Shown here: positions 1 to 8,112 of the stretch, piece after piece | Numbering within the stretch: position 1 is the first letter of the stretch | Layout: the number at the start of each line of letters is the position of its first letter | Source of the DNA: an uncultured Lachnospiraceae bacterium | Lineage (GTDB): Bacteria; Bacillota; Clostridia; Lachnospirales; Lachnospiraceae | Length of the DNA stretch: 64,000 nucleotides | Assembly: GCA_947591245.1 (NCBI GenBank) | Contig: CANQCY010000001.1 | Coordinates: forward strand, 1-64,000 | Direction: 5' to 3' | Program-made: the position numbers and the translations under genes | The notes under the pieces: model-generated | Databases searched by the model: none | What the model was told of the DNA's origin: nothing | The model's input: the letters and a program-made list of their open reading frames with translations, nothing else

Positions 1-2
1 AA

Positions 3-1394
3 AAGATAGTGGGAAGGAAGCGTTCAATATCATTTAAAAATATAATGGGAGAGTCTTATAAACTAACGGCCGAGGATGTGCTGGATACATCGCAGGAGGC
101 GATGCAGGAAATCGTTGACAAGGTGGCGGATAAGATCGTCGAGCTCAACGGCGGGAAGTCTGTCAGTGCAGTGTTTGTCGTTGGCGGAGGCGGTAAGATG
201 CCCGGATTTACAGAGCGCATGGCAAGGAAGCTGGAGCTTGCGGAGAACCGGGTAGCGATCCGCGGTGCGGAAGTGCTGCAGCAGATTGACTTTTCCCAGA
301 CGGGCATCAAAAAGGATTCGACGCTTGTGACGCCGATCGGCATCTGCATGGAATATTATGAGCAGAAGAGCAATTTTATCCATGTACGGGTCAATGAGGA
401 ACGCGTAAAAATTTATGATAACGGTAACGCAACAGTTTTGGATGCGTGCATCCACGCGGGGTTTTCCCAAAGCAGCCTGTTCCCGTCACGCGGAAACGGC
501 TTTAAGTATACGGTAAATGGAGAGGAGAGAGAGGCGAAAGGCAGATCCGGCGAACCGGCGGAGGTTCGCCTGAATGGAATAGAGACGAGCCTGAATGAAT
601 TAATTAAGGAAGATGACTCCATTTTGATCCGCCCGGCGACGAGGGGAGAGGATGCATCCCTTGCGCTCGGCAGGATATCGGAGCTCAGGGAAGAGCTTCA
701 GTATACGCTGTTTGGGAAGACGGTTCTGTGTCCGAAACGCGCGGAGGTAAATGGTGAATTTCACTCACTGAATTATATGATCCGCGCAGGCGATCAGATC
801 GTAGTGCACGATTTCTATTCGGCGGCGCAGCTTTTGGAGTATATGGGACTGGAACAGGAGAAAAACCTCCTTGTGGACGGAAAAGAGACAGATAGCCGGG
901 CAATACTGAAGAATATGGCGGTCGTGGAACATATACCGGAGAAGCCGGCGGCAAAAACGGAATCTCCGAAACCGGAAGCCGCTCAAAATGCGGTTTCGGA
1001 TTTGGGTAATGCCAGCGATCCGCCGGGTGAAGATCCGCTTCTGGCACAGGTTAAGCCGCTGCCGTCATGGGCTGCCGACCTGCCGATCAGCAACCCGGCA
1101 GTCAGACCGGCGCCGGCCGGCGCTCCGGCATCCTCATCTTCACAGGGACAGTCGGTAATACCGCCTCGTCCGGGGAACGCCGCAGGGACGATCAATCTGG
1201 AGGTAAACGGAAAAACTGTGACGCTTCTGCCAAAAGAAAAGCATATGTTCGTAGACGTGTTTGACGTATACCCGTTTGACCTGACAAAGGCGGGCGGAAA
1301 ACGGATGGTGTGTAAGGTGAACGGCATGAAAGTGACTGATTTTACAACCCCGTTGCATGAAAATGACAAGGTTGATTTATATTGGGAACAATAA
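3..1394 (+). CDS. FtsA-like actin-fold ATPase, C-terminal part (5' end outside window)
   Basis: The frame is open to the left edge, so the visible 460-odd codons are the C-terminal part of a longer protein and the GTG at 9 is probably internal. The first ~75 residues match the end of an FtsA/MreB-type actin fold: an amphipathic helix followed by VVGGGGKMPGF, the adenosine-binding glycine loop. After it come what look like two or three beta-grasp-like segments (about residues 110-210 and 225-300), a Pro/Ala/Ser-rich linker (about 305-395) and a last small domain (about 395-461). FtsA-family proteins tether cytoskeletal or pilus machinery to the membrane. Classical FtsA lacks this long tail, so division FtsA, PilM-like and an uncharacterised clade all remain possible. 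The next gene starts 27 nt after the stop. Confidence 0.7.
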   Translation, partial: KIVGRKRSISFKNIMGESYKLTAEDVLDTSQEAMQEIVDKVADKIVELNGGKSVSAVFVVGGGGKMPGFTERMARKLELAENRVAIRGAEVLQQIDFSQTGIKKDSTLVTPIGICMEYYEQKSNFIHVRVNEERVKIYDNGNATVLDACIHAGFSQSSLFPSRGNGFKYTVNGEEREAKGRSGEPAEVRLNGIETSLNELIKEDDSILIRPATRGEDASLALGRISELREELQYTLFGKTVLCPKRAEVNGEFHSLNYMIRAGDQIVVHDFYSAAQLLEYMGLEQEKNLLVDGKETDSRAILKNMAVVEHIPEKPAAKTESPKPEAAQNAVSDLGNASDPPGEDPLLAQVKPLPSWAADLPISNPAVRPAPAGAPASSSSQGQSVIPPRPGNAAGTINLEVNGKTVTLLPKEKHMFVDVFDVYPFDLTKAGGKRMVCKVNGMKVTDFTTPLHENDKVDLYWEQ

Positions 1395-1421
1395 TTAGCG
1401 GCCAGTGAGGAGTATGTGCGA

Positions 1422-2231
1422 ATGAAGTTATACAGTATTGCGAGTGGGAGCAGCGGAAACAGCATATTTGTGGGTTCCGGCGAGGCGGATCGGGGTATTC
1501 TGATCGATGCGGGGATTAGCCGGAAGCGGATTGAAGAGGGACTGGCTCTTGAAAATATTTCATTTGAGAATATTGAGGGCATCTTTATCACGCATGAACA
1601 CTCTGATCATATCAGCGGGCTCGGACCGATACTGAGAAAATATAAGATATCGGTTTATGCTTCGGAAGGGACGATTTCTTACATACTGCAGAGCGGCAAA
1701 TGCGGAAAGGTGGATAAAGACCTGTTTCAGCGCGTGAAACCGGATGTACCTGTTTTTGTCGGAGGGATGGAGGTTACGCCGTTTTCAATCTCGCATGATG
1801 CGGCGGAACCGGTTTGCTATACGATCAAAAGCAGTGACGGCAAAGTGGCGGCAGCGACGGATATGGGAGAATATACAGAATATACCTTGTCGCATTTACA
1901 GGATTGCGACGGTATTCTTCTGGAAGCGAACCACGATATTAATATGCTTCAGGCGGGAAGCTACCCGTACCGCTTAAAGCTACGCATTCTCGGGAAGGAA
2001 GGGCATCTGTCAAACGATGCGTGCGGGCGGATGCTTCGCAGATTGATTCACTATAAGCTGCGCCATATTTTGCTCGGACACCTGAGTAAGGAAAATAATT
2101 ATCCGGAGCTTGCGTACGAAACCGTGAAATATGAGCTCGAACAGGAAACGGAGGGAAAATTCGGAGATGATATCGGATTGTTTCTCGGCGTGGCGGGGAG
2201 GATGGCTCCGACGTCTCCGATCGTGATCTGA
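1422..2231 (+). CDS. MBL-fold metallo-hydrolase, WalJ/YycJ type
   Basis: The start at ATG 1422 is preferred over the in-frame GTG at 1416 because GAGGAG at 1407-1412 lies nine bases upstream and the product then begins MKLYSIASGSSGNS, typical of this family. The metal-binding motif THEHSDH is at about residues 58-64, with later conserved pieces ISHDA, TDMG, EANHD and GHLS. The length of 269 residues is normal. WalJ/YycJ proteins are cytoplasmic nuclease-like MBL enzymes, sometimes found beside the WalRK two-component system. No walR or walK is visible here, so only the family is firm and the substrate is unknown. Confidence 0.88.
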   Translation: MKLYSIASGSSGNSIFVGSGEADRGILIDAGISRKRIEEGLALENISFENIEGIFITHEHSDHISGLGPILRKYKISVYASEGTISYILQSGKCGKVDKDLFQRVKPDVPVFVGGMEVTPFSISHDAAEPVCYTIKSSDGKVAAATDMGEYTEYTLSHLQDCDGILLEANHDINMLQAGSYPYRLKLRILGKEGHLSNDACGRMLRRLIHYKLRHILLGHLSKENNYPELAYETVKYELEQETEGKFGDDIGLFLGVAGRMAPTSPIVI

Positions 2232-2290
2232 CGCCAGGATCAAAAACCTTTTTATATTAAGTTCTGAATTGGAAAAATAGGAGATGGATG

Positions 2291-2563
2291 ATGAAAAAAA
2301 CGATTATTACTGTAGTGGGAAAGGACAGCGTGGGCATTATTGCAAAAGTGTGCACATATCTTTCTGAAAATGGAATTAACATACTTGATATTTCCCAGAC
2401 AATTGTAAACGGATATTTTAATATGATGATGATTGCGAATACGGAGCTGTCATCGAAAAAGTTTGTGGAAATTTCAGAAGAGCTAGAAGAACTCGGAAAA
2501 GAGATCCATTGCATTATCCGCATTCAGCGGGAAGAAATTTTTGATATGATGCACCGGATATAG
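2291..2563 (+). CDS. ACT domain protein (UPF0237 type)
   Basis: This is a 90-residue stand-alone ACT domain beginning MKKTIITVVGKDSVGIIAKV, with the beta-alpha-beta pattern and the GIIAKVCTYLSENGINILDI segment characteristic of amino-acid-sensing regulatory domains. ATG 2291 is favoured over ATG 2288 because TAGGAG at 2278-2283 is then seven bases away. The gene ends 24 nt before the PFL gene; this pairing is conserved in many Firmicutes, so the ACT protein probably acts with its neighbour. The ligand is unknown. Confidence 0.85.
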   Translation: MKKTIITVVGKDSVGIIAKVCTYLSENGINILDISQTIVNGYFNMMMIANTELSSKKFVEISEELEELGKEIHCIIRIQREEIFDMMHRI

Positions 2564-2587
2564 ATTGAAAAGGAAGGAAACCGGACA

Positions 2588-3952
2588 GTGATAAACATTA
2601 ATGAAGTCATTGAAACCAACAAAATGATTGACGAGGAGAATCTGGATGTGCGGACGATCACGATGGGGATCAGTTTGTTGGATTGTGCGGACAGCGATTT
2701 GAATAGGCTGTGTGAAAATATTTATAATAAAGTAACAGAGAAGGCAGGGCGTCTTGTGGCAGTTGGTGAGGAGATCAGCACAGAATACGGCATACCGATT
2801 GTGAATAAACGGATTTCGGTGACGCCGGCGGCGCTGATTGGCGGTTCGGCATGCCGGACGCCGCACGATTTTGTAGAGATTGCCAAAACGCTTGACCGCG
2901 CGGCAGACCGAGTAGGGGTTAATTTTATCGGCGGTTATACCGCTCTCGTTTCCAAGAAGATGACGGAGGCCGACCGGAATTTGATCCGTTCGATACCGGA
3001 AGCGCTTGCGTGCACGGAGCGGGTGTGCAGTTCCGTCAATGTCGGTTCAACGAAAACCGGGCTTGACATGGATGCGGTGCGCCTGATGGGGAAAGTGGTG
3101 AAAGAGACGGCGGTTCTCACGGCAGACAGGGATTCTCTTGGCTGTGCGAAGCTGGTTGTATTTTGCAATGCGCCGGATGACAATCCGTTTATGGCAGGGG
3201 CGTTTCATGGGGTTACGGAGGGAGACGTAATCATTAACGTAGGGGTCAGCGGTCCCGGAGTAGTAAAGACGGCGTTGGAGAGCGTGAGGGACGGCGATTT
3301 TGGAAAAGTGTGTGAAACAGTCAAGAAGACGGCATTCAAAATTACGAGAGTGGGCCAGCTTGTAGCCTATGAAGCGTCCAAACGCCTGGGCGTTCCGTTT
3401 GGGATCATTGACCTTTCCCTGGCGCCGACGCCGGCGGTGGGCGACAGTATCGCCGAGATTTTTGAAGTGCTCGGGATGGAACGGGCGGGGGCGCCGGGGA
3501 CGACGGCGGCGCTTGCGATGCTGAATGATCAGGTGAAGAAGGGGGGCGTTATGGCGTCCTCTTATGTCGGCGGTTTAAGCGGCGCGTTTATTCCCGTGAG
3601 CGAAGATCAGGGAATGATCGATGCAGTGGCAGAGGGGGCTCTTACGCTGGAAAAATTGGAGGCAATGACCTGCGTATGTTCCGTCGGCCTGGACATGATT
3701 GCAGTGCCGGGCGATACGAAGGAAACTACAATTGCCGGCATTATTGCAGATGAGATGGCGATCGGCATGGTCAATCAGAAAACGACAGCGGTCAGAATTA
3801 TTCCTGTTCAGGGAAAGAAAGTGGGAGACCGTGCGGAGTTCGGGGGACTTTTAGGATACGCGCCGATCATGCCGGTGAATGGGTTCAGCTGTGACGATTT
3901 CGTCAATCGAAAAGGGCGTATTCCGGCGCCAATCCATAGCTTTAAAAACTAA
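2588..3952 (+). CDS. PFL family protein (UPF0210/DUF711)
   Basis: The 454-residue product starts with GTG 2588, about ten bases after an AAGGAAGG site, and its N-terminus ([20 protein letters not shown]) matches the usual start of this family. Glycine-rich segments such as GVSGPGVV and GGLSGAF, and the overall length, fit UPF0210. The fold resembles pyruvate formate-lyase-like proteins, but no glycyl-radical motif is seen and the biochemical role is not established. Its partner is the ACT protein directly upstream, and the two form an evident operon. Assignment to family is strong; function is open. Confidence 0.88.
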   Translation: MININEVIETNKMIDEENLDVRTITMGISLLDCADSDLNRLCENIYNKVTEKAGRLVAVGEEISTEYGIPIVNKRISVTPAALIGGSACRTPHDFVEIAKTLDRAADRVGVNFIGGYTALVSKKMTEADRNLIRSIPEALACTERVCSSVNVGSTKTGLDMDAVRLMGKVVKETAVLTADRDSLGCAKLVVFCNAPDDNPFMAGAFHGVTEGDVIINVGVSGPGVVKTALESVRDGDFGKVCETVKKTAFKITRVGQLVAYEASKRLGVPFGIIDLSLAPTPAVGDSIAEIFEVLGMERAGAPGTTAALAMLNDQVKKGGVMASSYVGGLSGAFIPVSEDQGMIDAVAEGALTLEKLEAMTCVCSVGLDMIAVPGDTKETTIAGIIADEMAIGMVNQKTTAVRIIPVQGKKVGDRAEFGGLLGYAPIMPVNGFSCDDFVNRKGRIPAPIHSFKN

Positions 3953-3981
3953 GCAGGGGTTTTGCAGAAATGGAGATTGAT

Positions 3982-5436
3982 ATGTTAGAAAAAATAGATT
4001 ATAAAAAAATATTTTTCTATTTTGAACAAATATCAAATGTTCCGCGCGGTTCGTACCACAATGAAAAAATCAGCGGCTATCTGGCGGCGTTTGCGAAAGA
4101 ACATGATCTTTACTGCCGCGTGGATGGCGCGCGCAATGTAATTATAAAAAAATCCGGCCGGGGGAGCGGCGCCGGAAAGGACGCCGTTATGCTTCAAGGG
4201 CATATGGATATGGTCTGTGTGAGCAAAGACGGCGTCCATGATTTTTTGAATGAGGGCCTGCCGCTTCGGGTGGACGGAGATTATATATATTCGGAGGGGA
4301 CGACGCTAGGCGGTGATGATGGTATTGCGCTGGCGTATATTCTGGCGATATTGGACAGCGATGAATATGTGCATCCGCCGATTGAAGCGGTGTTTACGAC
4401 AGATGAGGAAGTGGGGATGTGCGGTGCGTCCGCCCTTGATACATCCGATCTGGAAGCAAAGATGCTGATCAATATCGACAATGAGGAAGAAGGGGTAATT
4501 CTTGTCAGCTGCGCCGGAGGAATATCAGCGGATGTCGAATTTGCCGGAGCGCACGTTGAACAGAAGGGAAGCCGGATCGAGGTGTCGGTGAGCGGACTGG
4601 CGGGCGGGCACTCCGGTACGGAGATCGGCAAACATCCGACAAACGCCTCCATCGTTCTGGGACGGCTGCTGGAGGCAGTTTATGAAAAATATCCGTTTTT
4701 AATCGTATCCTTTCAGGGCGGCAGTAAGGATAATGTGATCACGGATGAGGCGTCAGTGAAAATTTCCTGTACGCGTGACGCCGGCGAGCTTGCGGAAGCC
4801 ATAGCGGATGAAGCGCTAAAGGTGAGAAAGGAACTTGCGTCCGAGGAGCCGGGGCTGACAATCGTAGTCGGGGAGCCGGATAGCGGCGCGGATACCTGTT
4901 TCGACCAGACGCTGACCGAAACGGCGCTCGCATTTTTAAATCTCACGATCACAGGCGTTCAGGCGTATTCCGCAGATGTTCCGGGAATGGTCGAGAGCTC
5001 TCTCAATATGGGGGTGGCGGCAACCACGGATTCGGGAATGAGGATGGGCTTTGCCCTCAGGAGCCAGAAAGAGAGCTATAAGGAATATATGCTCCATAAA
5101 TTGCGTCTGACGGCAGAAAAGGCGGCAGGACCGGGAGTCAGTTTCACCGTGCAGACAAGGGGCGATTATCCGGCGTGGGACTATAAAAAGGATTCTGAAT
5201 TGCGGGAGTGTATGGTTGAGGAGTTTTGCAATTGCTTCGGGAGGAAGCCGCGGGTGGAAGGCGTGCATGCCGGGCTTGAGTGCGGCGTTTTGTCAAATAA
5301 AATGCCGGGGCTGGATATTGTTTCCTTCGGTCCCCAGATCTGTGATATTCATACGGTAAATGAGCGCATGAGCATTTCGTCAGCAAAAAATAATTTTGAT
5401 TATCTGTTGAAGGCGCTTGAAAGATTGGCTGAATAA
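3982..5436 (+). CDS. pepD: aminoacyl-histidine dipeptidase (M20 family)
   Basis: This is a cytosolic zinc dipeptidase of the PepD branch of M20. Metal-binding and catalytic segments are all visible: QGHMDMVC, LGGDDGIALAY, TTDEEVGMCGA, NIDNEEEG and the C-terminal FGPQICDIHTVNERM. ATG 3982 is preferred over ATG 3970 because GGAG at 3972-3975 sits six bases before it, giving 484 residues, a normal PepD length. The gene follows the PFL gene by about 30 nt and may be cotranscribed. It probably recycles Xaa-His and other dipeptides. Confidence 0.92.
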   Translation: MLEKIDYKKIFFYFEQISNVPRGSYHNEKISGYLAAFAKEHDLYCRVDGARNVIIKKSGRGSGAGKDAVMLQGHMDMVCVSKDGVHDFLNEGLPLRVDGDYIYSEGTTLGGDDGIALAYILAILDSDEYVHPPIEAVFTTDEEVGMCGASALDTSDLEAKMLINIDNEEEGVILVSCAGGISADVEFAGAHVEQKGSRIEVSVSGLAGGHSGTEIGKHPTNASIVLGRLLEAVYEKYPFLIVSFQGGSKDNVITDEASVKISCTRDAGELAEAIADEALKVRKELASEEPGLTIVVGEPDSGADTCFDQTLTETALAFLNLTITGVQAYSADVPGMVESSLNMGVAATTDSGMRMGFALRSQKESYKEYMLHKLRLTAEKAAGPGVSFTVQTRGDYPAWDYKKDSELRECMVEEFCNCFGRKPRVEGVHAGLECGVLSNKMPGLDIVSFGPQICDIHTVNERMSISSAKNNFDYLLKALERLAE

Positions 5437-5486
5437 GAAATATCACAAGTTATTTTTAACCGTTCTTAAAAGAAAAGGAGATTTGC

Positions 5487-6026
5487 ATGGATAAGTTTGA
5501 AATTATAAACAGAAAATTGGAGCATCATGGGGCGATCGTGGATTTTTACACGCTGGATGTAAAAGTTCCGAACGGAAATATTGCGAAATGGGATCATATT
5601 GATCACAAGGGCGCGGCGGCAGTCGTGCCGGTGGATGAAGACGGCAGGATATTGATGGTGCGCCAGTACCGCGGCGCGATCGATGATATCATGCTGGAGA
5701 TTCCGGCGGGCGGCAGAGACAGCGAAGATGAGGACTTCAAAATATGCGCGGTGCGTGAATTGGAGGAAGAAACGGGCTACCGCTCAGAGGAGATCCACCA
5801 CCTGATTGACGTCAATACGGCGGCGGCGTATACGAGTGAAAAAATAGCAGTTTATTATGCGGAAAATCTGATTCCGTCGAAACAGCTTCTGGATGAGAAT
5901 GAATATGTAGATATTGAACGGTATACAATAGAAGAAATCGAGGATATGATTTACTCCGGCGCGATCACGGATGCAAAGACGATCGCGGGCGTGCTTGCGT
6001 ACAAGGGATTGCGGAAAAACTCTTAA
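5487..6026 (+). CDS. Nudix hydrolase, ADP-ribose pyrophosphatase-like
   Basis: The 179-residue protein contains a complete Nudix box reading G-x5-E-x7-RELEEETGY at about residues 75-97, which supplies the metal-binding glutamates. An N-terminal beta-sheet region and the stretch ILMVRQYRGAIDD are typical of the ADP-ribose pyrophosphatase subgroup (NudF/YqkG), which cleaves ADP-ribose to AMP and ribose-5-phosphate. AAGGAG precedes ATG 5487. Substrate preference is inferred from family similarity only. Confidence 0.88.
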   Translation: MDKFEIINRKLEHHGAIVDFYTLDVKVPNGNIAKWDHIDHKGAAAVVPVDEDGRILMVRQYRGAIDDIMLEIPAGGRDSEDEDFKICAVRELEEETGYRSEEIHHLIDVNTAAAYTSEKIAVYYAENLIPSKQLLDENEYVDIERYTIEEIEDMIYSGAITDAKTIAGVLAYKGLRKNS

Positions 6027-6050
6027 TCTTATGCATGTCGGGAGGTACAT

Positions 6051-8087
6051 ATGAGATTTGAAAATGATAACGGAGCGTTAGTTTGTTATAATAATGGGGA
6101 GATTTTGAGAATTGAAGCATGGGGTAAAGATTCTTTCAGGGTCAGAAGCGCTATGCTTGTGAAATTCACAGGCGATGACCGGGCTCTGACGGAGATTCCT
6201 GCCAAAACCAATACAACGGTAAAGATCGAATCAGAAGACCATTGGGTTGGCGATGGAACAATTGACAAACGGGAAACGGCGTCCATAGTCAATGGCAGAA
6301 TAAAAGCGGTAGTCAATTTTGCCGGTGTTATTTCATTTTATAAGGACGATAAACTTATTCTCCGCGAATATTTCCGCATGTATGATGGAACTATTTCCAA
6401 GAGCAGCCGTTGTTTAAAGATTATGAATCGCGAGTGGAAGGGTATCATCGGCGGTACGGATTTTTCGTTGAATGTTAAGTTTGATCCGAATCCGGGTGAA
6501 AAAATATTCGGGATGGGGCAGTATCAGCAGAATTGTTTGGATTTAAAGGGATGCGTGCTTGAGCTGGCGCAGCGCAATTCCCAGATTTCCGTACCTTTTG
6601 CGCTGTCTTCATTGGGATATGGATTTTTATGGAACAATCCGGCTGTCGGCCGTGTGACTTTTGGTAATAATTATACAGAGTGGATAGCCGCATCAACCCG
6701 TGAAATGGATTATTACATTACGGTAGCCGACACGCCAAAAGCTATTATTGATAATTATACGATGGCTACCGGACATGCAGATATGTTTCCGGAAGACTTA
6801 ATGGGGCTTTGGCAGTGCAAACTCCGGTACAGGACCCAGGATGAGGCGCTGGCAGTTGCGCGCCGGTATCAAAAGGAAGGCATTCAGCTTGATCAGATCG
6901 TTATTGATTTCTTTCATTGGACCGTTCAGGGAGATTGGAAGTTTGATGAAAAATATTGGCCGGATCCGAAGGCGATGGCAGATGAGCTTCACAGTATGGG
7001 AATAAAGGTCATGGTTTCAGTTTGGCCGTCTGTTGACAGAAGGAGCGAGAATTTTTGGCCGATGATGGAAAGAGGACTGCTAATCCGGACGGAACGAGGC
7101 GCTGCCCAGACTTATGATTATCAGGGCGATTGTGTCGAGATTGACGCGTTTAATCCGGAAGCGCGCAAGTATGTGTGGGAGGTATGCAGGAAAAATTATT
7201 ATGACTTGGGAATAGACGGTTTCTGGCTGGATAATTCAGAACCGGATTTTGGCGTATATGATTTTGAAAATTACAGATACTGCGATGGGCCGGCGCTCCA
7301 GATCAGCAACCTGTATCCTCAGATGTACAGCCGTGCGTTTTATGATGAAATGAGCAAAGGGGAGAAGCCGGTTGTTAATTTGTTGAGGTGCGCTTGGGCC
7401 GGGTCTCAAAAATATGGCAATGTTGTCTGGTCGGGAGACGTTCCTTCCACCTTTGAAGCTTTCGGGGAACAGCTTCAGTGCGGTTTGAATATGGGGCTTG
7501 CGGGCATTCCGTGGTGGACTACGGATATCGGAGGATTTATGACAGATGATGTCAATGATCCGGACTTCAGACAGTTATTGATCAGATGGTATCAGTTTGC
7601 GGCATATAGTGCGGTTATGCGTATGCATGGCGATAGAGGGCCTTTCAATATTCCTCCCTTGGATGACCGCGACTGGGGCGGCGGATACCTTCACACGGGA
7701 CAGCCAAATGAATTATGGAGTTATGGTGAAGAAAATTACAAAATAAAGAAGAAGTATTATGACATTCGCATCAGTATGCATGATTATATTACGAAATTAT
7801 TTGAAGAGGCCCATACAAACGGTTCTCCTTTAATCCGCACCATGTTTTATGAATTTCCTGCTGATCCGAAGTGCTGGGAACTCAAGGATCAGTATATGTT
7901 CGGTGAGAAGTATTTGGTGGCGCCGATTCTTCAGCTAAACCAATTTGAACGAGAGGTATATCTTCCGGAAGGGACGTGGACTCTTACATCAACGGGCGGG
8001 AAATTCGATGGCGGACAGACGGTTGCAGTCAGCGCTCCTATAGAATATATGCCCGTATTTGAGAAGGATAGCAGCGCAATCAATTAG
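6051..8087 (+). CDS. glycoside hydrolase family 31, alpha-xylosidase/alpha-glucosidase-like
   Basis: This 678-residue GH31 enzyme has the N-terminal beta-sandwich, a TIM barrel and a C-terminal beta domain. The nucleophile lies in DGFWLDNSEPD (Asp394) and the acid/base in VWSGDVPSTFEAF (Asp463). It has no signal peptide, so it probably acts on imported oligosaccharides in the cytoplasm. The segment with the nucleophile resembles alpha-xylosidase-like GH31 members more than maltase types, but specificity cannot be fixed by eye. GGAGG lies six bases before ATG 6051. It is followed after 25 nt by a second GH31 gene of different sequence, so the two presumably work on one substrate class. No transporter or regulator is adjacent. 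Confidence 0.92.
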   Translation: MRFENDNGALVCYNNGEILRIEAWGKDSFRVRSAMLVKFTGDDRALTEIPAKTNTTVKIESEDHWVGDGTIDKRETASIVNGRIKAVVNFAGVISFYKDDKLILREYFRMYDGTISKSSRCLKIMNREWKGIIGGTDFSLNVKFDPNPGEKIFGMGQYQQNCLDLKGCVLELAQRNSQISVPFALSSLGYGFLWNNPAVGRVTFGNNYTEWIAASTREMDYYITVADTPKAIIDNYTMATGHADMFPEDLMGLWQCKLRYRTQDEALAVARRYQKEGIQLDQIVIDFFHWTVQGDWKFDEKYWPDPKAMADELHSMGIKVMVSVWPSVDRRSENFWPMMERGLLIRTERGAAQTYDYQGDCVEIDAFNPEARKYVWEVCRKNYYDLGIDGFWLDNSEPDFGVYDFENYRYCDGPALQISNLYPQMYSRAFYDEMSKGEKPVVNLLRCAWAGSQKYGNVVWSGDVPSTFEAFGEQLQCGLNMGLAGIPWWTTDIGGFMTDDVNDPDFRQLLIRWYQFAAYSAVMRMHGDRGPFNIPPLDDRDWGGGYLHTGQPNELWSYGEENYKIKKKYYDIRISMHDYITKLFEEAHTNGSPLIRTMFYEFPADPKCWELKDQYMFGEKYLVAPILQLNQFEREVYLPEGTWTLTSTGGKFDGGQTVAVSAPIEYMPVFEKDSSAIN

Positions 8088-8112
8088 GAAAGGATGGTTA
8101 ATAACCGCACTT

